NCBI GenBank assembly: GCA_029856525.1
Contig: JAHQXC010000003.1
Location: 1-38,369, forward strand
DNA: 38,369 nt
Direction: 5' to 3'
DNA from: Candidatus Odinarchaeia archaeon
GTDB lineage: Archaea; Asgardarchaeota; Odinarchaeia; Odinarchaeales; Odinarchaeaceae
Positions 32,549 through 38,369 of the stretch are shown here, piece after piece. Within the stretch, counting starts at the first letter, position 1. Every line of letters begins with the position of its first letter. The notes beneath the pieces are model-generated. The model made no database searches and had not been told where the DNA came from. It worked only from the letters and a program-made list of their open reading frames with translations. The position numbers and the translations under genes were made by a program.

Positions 32549-32867
32549 TTCTCATTTTTAATCTCAAATTTTCTATAAATAACCGTGTAATAGTTGTAAA
32601 ACAAGTAGAATAAGTTATTAAATAAATCGTTAAATATTGTTTTAATCATTGATGATTTAAAATAAGCTTTTATTTTAGAACCGGTTTTTACAACTCCATT
32701 TCGGAATGAACTCACTTTAAATAAGCTCCATGTTTAATCATTGATTTTAACATTCATCCAGTTTAAGCTTAACTAACATAGCTATTAATAAATATATCGG
32801 TTAATTTCCATTGGAGAAGACAAACATTATATATTATGATAAAACTGTCTAAACCGTGTAAAAACAT
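32549..32867. other. Divergent A+T-rich gap, promoter region
   Basis: About 320 bases between the fusion gene and the trehalose phosphatase gene. It is A+T-rich with no convincing frame. TTATATATTATGATAA near 32828-32842 is a good TATA-like box for the plus-strand gene, predicting a short leader. No strong dyad or repeat is visible. Confidence 0.5.
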
Positions 32868-33716
32868 GTGCTCTGTGTCGATATGTTTAACTTTAAACCT
32901 GTTCACCTGTTTAAGTCTTGGAGTGAACTCGAAGAGCGAATAAGAGAAGCGGATAGAATAATTCTATTCTTAGACTATGATGGAACACTCCTCCCTATAG
33001 TTGAACGGCCTGAGCTCGCTGTAGCCGACGAAGAGTTGAAGACTCTTTTAAATAATCTAGCAGCCGACTCTAAGATTAAAGTCATCATTGCTAGCGGTAG
33101 AGCTATTCAAACATTAAAACAATTAATTCCATTAAGAAACGTGGTTTACGCCGGTGATCATGGAATAAATATTGAATTCCCTACAGGGGAAGAATTTAAA
33201 TGGCGTAAAGCTAGACAAGTCAACCCTCTTATAGATAAAATCTATAATGAACTATCCGAGTGTTTTAGAAGCGAACCGGATGTAATCATTGAGAAAAAGA
33301 ACTCTAATCTAAGCGTGCACTACAAGCTTTTAAAAGACGCTAATAAGATTAACGGAGTGATTCAAAAAACTTATAGAATAGTTGAAAACCATGATAAAAC
33401 AGGCTTACTTCAAGTATTCGAAGGATTTAAAATCATTGAAATACGCGCTAAAGGATGGGATAAAGGCAAAGTTGTTGAAATAGTATGTGAAAAACTAAAA
33501 ACCACCAGCCGCGACCTAATATTCTTCATAGGAGATGATATAACAGACGAGGACGGCTTCAAAAAGATTAAACCTACAGGTATATCTATACTCGTTAAAA
33601 ATGAAAATAACCGTGAAACCTCCGCTGATTATTTTCTACACAATCCGTTAGAGGTAAGACAGTTTCTCCGCTATTTTCTATCCGCTCACAATATATTGGA
33701 TTCCGCCTCCACTTAA
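32868..33716 (+). CDS. otsB: Trehalose-6-phosphate phosphatase
   Basis: This HAD-superfamily phosphatase dephosphorylates trehalose-6-phosphate. It has the nucleophile motif DYDGT (36-40 from GTG 32868), the SGR motif (IASGRAI), YAGDHGINIEF typical of OtsB, RAKGWDKGKVV and the acidic GDDITDEDGFK motif. At 282 residues it is normal length. ATG 32883 is an alternative start. The trehalose-6-phosphate synthase (OtsA) is not next to it. Trehalose is a compatible solute, so a stress role is likely. The next gene converges. Confidence 0.92.
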   Translation: MLCVDMFNFKPVHLFKSWSELEERIREADRIILFLDYDGTLLPIVERPELAVADEELKTLLNNLAADSKIKVIIASGRAIQTLKQLIPLRNVVYAGDHGINIEFPTGEEFKWRKARQVNPLIDKIYNELSECFRSEPDVIIEKKNSNLSVHYKLLKDANKINGVIQKTYRIVENHDKTGLLQVFEGFKIIEIRAKGWDKGKVVEIVCEKLKTTSRDLIFFIGDDITDEDGFKKIKPTGISILVKNENNRETSADYFLHNPLEVRQFLRYFLSAHNILDSAST

Positions 33717-33778
33717 CCTAAGCTGTCAAAGCCGCTGAAATTTGAAAGATAACAGGCCCCTCATTTACACGGCTTAAA

Positions 33779-35500
33779 TCAGAACCGGTAAACTCTAATA
33801 TTTGAAACAGTGTAAACTAGAATAAAAGAGGAGTCTCCTTCTAATAACATCGTTAAATTAGGGTAACTGTCCACGTTCACTAGTAGATAATGGTATTCAC
33901 TGTTTAAAAGTTCTGAGATAATAGTATCGTTCACAGCTGTTTCATTAAAAACATATGTAGCGTTTGTGCCGACGAATCTAGGGTTTAACAGCGCCCTTGA
34001 CGGTAATATGATAGAAGGATAAACCATCACTCGCTCAGAGTAATCAGCATGGTTATTCAGCCATGTTAACGCTTGGTACTCAGATCTGTTAATAGCGAAA
34101 TCCCAGTATCCTTCACCTATAAGAGCGGTTAACCCGATAGTGGACTGAAATATGATGGTTCCAATTATAAAGAGGGGGATCGTATATTTAGAGGTATTAC
34201 CTCTGCCAGATTCTTTAATTAGTTTCACAGTTTTCTCCATTCCAAAACACGCGGTTATACTGCTAGCGATACTCATATACATGAGGTATCTTATCGGAGG
34301 CCATGGAACACCTAGGAACCCGGATGGTAGAAATGTGAAAAAAGTTGATACAATTAATAATATGAAAAATATTTTTAGTAAAGGTGCACCGTTTCTTAGA
34401 GAATATAATCCTCCAATAAATGCTAGAGTATATGTTATCAATCCAGCCGAGTAAAACAAATAATGGATGAATTGAGGTCTATTACTAGACGTGTATGAAA
34501 ATTCTAGGAAATATTTTATTATAAATGGGAAGAATAATTCAACTACAGCTATAATAACAGAGGATAGTAATATTAAAAATACAAGTATTATCTTCGTCTC
34601 CTTATAGTGGATTACATACCTATGAGTTGCCAGATAATATAATCCATATATTAAAAGAGTGATTAAGATAATCATCGCAGTCGGACTGTGAATAATATAA
34701 ACCCCTATTATTAGAAAAATTCCTGGAATCCGTTTTAATCCTCTCTGCGATGTGAAATATAAGCACGCTGGTAAAATAGCGAAAGCCACGTTTTGAGGTA
34801 AACCTAGCATACCGTAGCTGGCTAGAAAATAGGATGCTGAAAAAACTAAACCAGCGAATAAAGAGTATACTTTATTTTCTCCTAGTATCCTGTTAGCTAC
34901 ACATATAACAGCGACGACACCTATTGAAAAATATAAGCTGACAGATAGAAGCTGGATGAATAAGTATGTGAGATCCAAGTTTATCAGAGAGGATATCCCT
35001 GCTATATAAGCGTAACCGCTTGGATATAAAGGTTTAAAAGATATAAGCGAATGTCCGTGGTAAACAATATTCTTAGATATATTCAACCAATACCATGGAT
35101 CCCAGGCCATTAAAATCTCGTTTACTAATGGGACACTGACTCTTATAACCAATCCGAAAGCTAAAACAAGTAATATAAGTATGAGGCTTTTATCTTTAGA
35201 TAGTTTAAGTTTAAACTGCTCTATTATATGTTTTCTCCGTGAAATCAAAGCTGTGAAGATAATAATGAGTGTCGGAATTATAACATTGATAAAATTCACT
35301 CCTACAGTGTAATCTAAGATAAAACCTAAAACAGATAAGTAAGCTGACCCGAAACAAAATGAATAAGCGAATATTTCTATATCGTTAAATTCGCTTTTCA
35401 AATTCTTATAGAATATAAGAAGTATAGACCAACCTGAAATTAAATTAATAAATATAATCCAGCACAACCATGCGAATATTATAGTCACGGTTAAAACCAT
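33779..35500 (-). CDS. Polytopic membrane protein, GT-C glycosyltransferase-like
   Basis: This 573-residue protein has about a dozen membrane segments filling residues ~1-470. A C-terminal soluble domain of ~100 residues has a Leu/Trp-rich start (EYQALTWLNNHADYSERVMVYPS) and N-x-T sites. The first loop contains EILMAWDPWYWLNI, similar in place and kind to the acidic D-x-W/PWY loop of GT-C enzymes that use lipid-linked sugars. It is probably involved in glycan or lipid-linked sugar transfer across the membrane. It is co-oriented with, and 17 bases from, a smaller membrane gene. Exact activity is unassigned. Confidence 0.72.
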   Translation of the reverse strand: MVLTVTIIFAWLCWIIFINLISGWSILLIFYKNLKSEFNDIEIFAYSFCFGSAYLSVLGFILDYTVGVNFINVIIPTLIIIFTALISRRKHIIEQFKLKLSKDKSLILILLVLAFGLVIRVSVPLVNEILMAWDPWYWLNISKNIVYHGHSLISFKPLYPSGYAYIAGISSLINLDLTYLFIQLLSVSLYFSIGVVAVICVANRILGENKVYSLFAGLVFSASYFLASYGMLGLPQNVAFAILPACLYFTSQRGLKRIPGIFLIIGVYIIHSPTAMIILITLLIYGLYYLATHRYVIHYKETKIILVFLILLSSVIIAVVELFFPFIIKYFLEFSYTSSNRPQFIHYLFYSAGLITYTLAFIGGLYSLRNGAPLLKIFFILLIVSTFFTFLPSGFLGVPWPPIRYLMYMSIASSITACFGMEKTVKLIKESGRGNTSKYTIPLFIIGTIIFQSTIGLTALIGEGYWDFAINRSEYQALTWLNNHADYSERVMVYPSIILPSRALLNPRFVGTNATYVFNETAVNDTIISELLNSEYHYLLVNVDSYPNLTMLLEGDSSFILVYTVSNIRVYRF

Positions 35501-35517
35501 TTGAAAACCCTCATAAT

Positions 35518-35931
35518 TTATTTAGACAAACTGTTATAGCAGGTGAATAACTTTTCACAATATGAACCGAATAATGTTGAAGAGACTATAATCAAGGTCA
35601 CGGCAAGTCTTGCGGTTAATGGAAATTGAAAAGACTGGTCGATTATAAAACTACAACTGTTAATTACTAATATTATAATAATAGACGCTATAATAGATGT
35701 TTTAATATTTTTTAATAAATAACTGACCGCGCCGGCTGAAAACGCGGATAAAGCAGCGTAAGCGAGAAACGTGTAGATGTTAAAGAACCCGACCATAAAA
35801 ATAGTGTTCAATGTGATCATTATATTATTTAAACCGTAGGCGGCTATCATCGGAATCAGGTTAGCTGGTATGAGGATTAAAAAATACAGTGTTATGAAAA
35901 CGGGGATATTCTTTAAATCTTTCATTACCAT
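35518..35931 (-). CDS. Small membrane protein, unknown
   Basis: This 137-residue protein has four hydrophobic segments (approx. residues 12-32, 36-65, 74-92, 100-122) and a short C-terminal cytoplasmic tail. It lies 17 bases upstream of the GT-C-like gene in the same direction, so they are likely co-transcribed. The start is ATG 35931 or ATG 35925. No motif is recognised; a membrane accessory to the glycan pathway is a guess from context. Confidence 0.72.
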   Translation of the reverse strand: MVMKDLKNIPVFITLYFLILIPANLIPMIAAYGLNNIMITLNTIFMVGFFNIYTFLAYAALSAFSAGAVSYLLKNIKTSIIASIIIILVINSCSFIIDQSFQFPLTARLAVTLIIVSSTLFGSYCEKLFTCYNSLSK

Positions 35932-36003
35932 CCCTTTAAAATAAAATTTTAGTTATCGTAAACAATTAATATTATAATATTACATTAATATTTATTTCAA
36001 ACG

Positions 36004-37176
36004 GTGAAAGTATTGGATTTACTTATGATCGCTAATATCTCTTTACCCCCATCTACAGGGGATGCTGTTCACTTTCTAGAATTAGCCCGCTACTTTAGTA
36101 AACATAAAGTGAACGTATTAACGGTTATCCCTAAACCTTTGAAAGAATTTAAAAATAATCTCGGAGTTAAATACTATTTCTACCATCGTTTTAATGTGAG
36201 ACTGCTTGGCGGCTTCCTCAGCTTGCTAGCTATGGCTTTAACTGTTCTACGTATCTGCGCTGCTAGGCGAGTTGACGCAATCTACCTGCGTCAACCAACA
36301 TTTTTTTTCATAATTAATTTTATCGCTAGATTGTTTAAAGTGCCTGTTTTTTTTGAAGTAAACGGATTATACTCTTATGAAGAGAAGGCTAGAGGTGGAG
36401 CGGCTTTTAAAATATGGTTTTACAGGTTTTTAGATAATCTTGCAATACGTAAAGCTAAAGGGGTTATATCTGTAAGCTCAGGGTTATATGATTACGCTGT
36501 TAGTATAAGGGAATGCGGTGAAAATATTTTAGCCTCATCTAATGCGGTTAGCCTTGAATTATTCAATAAAACTTTTGATAAAGTGGAAATCAGAAAAAAA
36601 TATAAGCTTGGCGATAACCTATTTCTGATTTTTATCGGTAATTTAACTCCATGGTATGATTTCACCACTCTGTTGGAGGCTATGAGCATTATTCAAGGAT
36701 ATCGTTCTGATATTAAATTACTTATAGTAGGAGGGGGGATACTTGAAAAAGAGATTAAAAATTCTATCAGAAGAATGGGTTTAAATAACGTGATTATGCT
36801 CGGCGCCGTCCCCCACTCTGAAATACCTGAACTTTTAAGTATAGCGGAAATAGGTTTGCTTCCTTTAAAAAAAATACCGCATAATCTATTCGTGGATATT
36901 CCGGTAAAAGTATTAGAGTATTTCGCCGCCGGTAAACCGGTTATTTCCTATAATATAGGCGGGGTTTCAAAACTTGTTATCGACGATTACACAGGCTTCC
37001 TTGTTTCAAATAACACGCCCCATGATCTAGCTGAGAAAATATTATATCTTTTAAATCACCCTGAGAAAGCAGAAATTCTAGGTTTAAACGCTAGGAGAAT
37101 CTGCAGTGAAAAATATTCTTGGGATACTGTTTCAAAGCAAATCATAGATTTTATTAGTTTAATTATACAAAAATAA
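36004..37176 (+). CDS. GT4-family glycosyltransferase
   Basis: This 390-residue GT-B retaining glycosyltransferase transfers a sugar from a nucleotide donor to an acceptor, probably a membrane lipid-linked glycan. It has a GDAVHFLELARYF N-terminal lobe, LFLIFIGNLTPWYDFTTLLEA at the start of the C-lobe and a donor-site region IPVKVLEYFAAGKPVISYNIGG (Glu of the E-x7-E motif). The first Glu is less clear because PLKKIPHN replaces the more usual acidic loop. GTG 36004 lies about 20 bases after TAATATTTAT, so it may be nearly leaderless. It faces the divergent membrane genes. Confidence 0.92.
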   Translation: MKVLDLLMIANISLPPSTGDAVHFLELARYFSKHKVNVLTVIPKPLKEFKNNLGVKYYFYHRFNVRLLGGFLSLLAMALTVLRICAARRVDAIYLRQPTFFFIINFIARLFKVPVFFEVNGLYSYEEKARGGAAFKIWFYRFLDNLAIRKAKGVISVSSGLYDYAVSIRECGENILASSNAVSLELFNKTFDKVEIRKKYKLGDNLFLIFIGNLTPWYDFTTLLEAMSIIQGYRSDIKLLIVGGGILEKEIKNSIRRMGLNNVIMLGAVPHSEIPELLSIAEIGLLPLKKIPHNLFVDIPVKVLEYFAAGKPVISYNIGGVSKLVIDDYTGFLVSNNTPHDLAEKILYLLNHPEKAEILGLNARRICSEKYSWDTVSKQIIDFISLIIQK

Positions 37177-37233
37177 TTTTAAGTAAATTCTTCAAAATCT
37201 ATAGAATGTAAATCTATCATCAGGTGCTTACGG

Positions 37234-38352
37234 GTGAGAATCCTACAAGTATCAGCTTATCCACCAGGCCGCTACGGCGGCTCAGAGAGGTTTGCGATAC
37301 AGTTATCTGAGAGATTAGCTGAAAGAGGCCATGAAGTCACGCTCCTCACATCTAATTTTGATAAACAAGTATTCTACGAAGAAGTGAATAGAGTTAAAAT
37401 CTACCGTTATAAGTGTATAAATAATCTTTGGAATGTAAACCCTTTAACGATAATTCTACCTAAACTTCTTAGAGAGGGAGGCAATTACGATGTAGTTCAC
37501 GCCCATGGGCATATATTTTTCACTTCTAATCAGGTTGCTTTAGCTAAAATATTTAAAAAATACAAGTATGTTCTTCACCTTCACGGTGGAATCATACCTG
37601 AATCGAATAGTTCCGGGGAGAAACGTTTCTTGGTTAAAAAATGGTTTTACGATCCTACAATAGGCTATTTCACTGTGAAAACAGCGGATATAATCGCCTC
37701 GGTTTCAAAACGTGATATAGAGAGCGCGGTTAAAATTTTTAGATGTGAACGTGAAAAGTTTGTTTGGATACCTCCAGCGGTTGACACTAAGAAATTCTGT
37801 AATAATCATAACTCTAATAATGGATTCAATAATATAACCTTCATCGGGCGGCTTGAACCCTGGAAGGGAGCTGACTTATTTATTGAGATAGCTAAAAAAA
37901 TATCTAGAATTAACTCTGACACCCGCTTCACAGTCGTCGGCGACGGGTCTTTAAAATATGAGTTGATTAAATCAGCTGCAGGTTATCCTATCAGATTTTT
38001 AGGAGCGGTTAACCATGATAACATCCCTAATATATTATCTGAGAGCACTGTTCTAATACTTCCTTCGAGACTGGAGGGTTTGCCTACAGTGTGTATTGAA
38101 GCATTAGCCTGCGGTGTACCGGTTATCGCCTCTAACGTCGGAGGGACCTGTGAGATAGTTCAACACGGCCGAACAGGGTTTATTTTCAACCTTCACGAAT
38201 TAGATAAAGCTGTAGAGTACGCGTTGAATATAATCAATAACCCTGATTTAAAGTTGAAAATGGGATTAACCGGTAGTAGAATTGTTGAAAAATTATTTTC
38301 ATGGGATGAAATTACTAGGAGAGTTGAAGAACTCTATAGTAAAATAGTTTAA
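37234..38352 (+). CDS. GT4-family glycosyltransferase
   Basis: This 372-residue GT-B glycosyltransferase is very typical of family GT4. The N-terminus YPPGRYGGSERFAIQLSERLA binds the donor side, VVHAHGHIFF lies in the first lobe, and the C-lobe has FIGRLEPWKGADLFI. The catalytic donor motif is PSRLEGLPTVCIEALACGVPV (E-x7-E complete). GTG 37234 has AGGTG upstream. It follows the previous glycosyltransferase by 57 bases in the same direction. Together they form a small sugar-transfer block; the acceptor is unknown. The window ends 17 bases after the stop. Confidence 0.94.
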   Translation: MRILQVSAYPPGRYGGSERFAIQLSERLAERGHEVTLLTSNFDKQVFYEEVNRVKIYRYKCINNLWNVNPLTIILPKLLREGGNYDVVHAHGHIFFTSNQVALAKIFKKYKYVLHLHGGIIPESNSSGEKRFLVKKWFYDPTIGYFTVKTADIIASVSKRDIESAVKIFRCEREKFVWIPPAVDTKKFCNNHNSNNGFNNITFIGRLEPWKGADLFIEIAKKISRINSDTRFTVVGDGSLKYELIKSAAGYPIRFLGAVNHDNIPNILSESTVLILPSRLEGLPTVCIEALACGVPVIASNVGGTCEIVQHGRTGFIFNLHELDKAVEYALNIINNPDLKLKMGLTGSRIVEKLFSWDEITRRVEELYSKIV

Positions 38353-38369
38353 TTTAAATCCTGTTTTTT

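Noticed and set aside
1-38369. Searched by eye for CRISPR arrays, insertion sequences with terminal repeats, rRNA and tRNA.
   Set aside because: No regularly spaced long direct repeats, transposase motifs, or T-loop consensus with cloverleaf pairing were seen; a weak tRNA with an intron could still be missed by eye.

Overview
The window is a dense archaeal chromosome segment, about one third G+C, with no mobile element, CRISPR array, tRNA or rRNA that I can see. Archaeal origin rests on a proteasome beta subunit with a short cleavable propeptide, an archaeal-type adenylate kinase, archaeal/eukaryal-type ribosomal protein S7, a PDCD5-like protein, TATA-like promoter boxes, and Shine-Dalgarno signals of the GGTG/GGAGG type with frequent GTG and TTG starts. 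An E2F/DP-like winged-helix gene is suggestive of an Asgard archaeon or a close relative, but the sequence alone does not fix the lineage.

Layout. 1-210: the end of a coiled-coil gene. 370-804: a small four-helix membrane protein behind a 19-bp leader hairpin. 950-7803: a complete peptide/oligosaccharide-type ABC importer (membrane-anchored binding protein, two permeases, two ATPases) ending in a small membrane protein. 7816-11174: an unknown protein, prephenate dehydratase (phenylalanine synthesis), a short-chain dehydrogenase and another unknown. 11363-16337: proteasome beta subunit, a MobB-like GTPase fused to an Fe-S module, a helical-repeat protein, a coiled-coil protein, a cupin, a YdjM-like membrane protein, and S7.

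16360-21014 is the most obscure stretch. It holds three small minus-strand genes, two of them paralogues, a large regulator with two AsnC-type helix-turn-helix units, and three more minus-strand orphans. Three regularly spaced 19-bp iterons sit between two of the orphans. Next come the E2F/DP-like gene with a structured upstream region (21381-21957), the PDCD5-like gene, a small orphan and adenylate kinase.

23571-33716 is metabolic and informational: a radical SAM/SPASM enzyme, an isocitrate dehydrogenase-family enzyme coupled to a LarA-type racemase, a divergent HflX-like GTPase, a nuclease plus coiled-coil gene pair, a methyltransferase/D-Ala-D-Ala-ligase-like fusion, and trehalose-6-phosphate phosphatase. 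33779-38352 is an envelope-glycan block: a GT-C-like polytopic protein, a small membrane protein and two GT4 glycosyltransferases.

The points most worth following are the E2F/DP-like gene; the structured non-coding elements at 302-346, 2927-3034 and 21381-21477; the 19-bp iterons; and the methyltransferase/ATP-grasp fusion.
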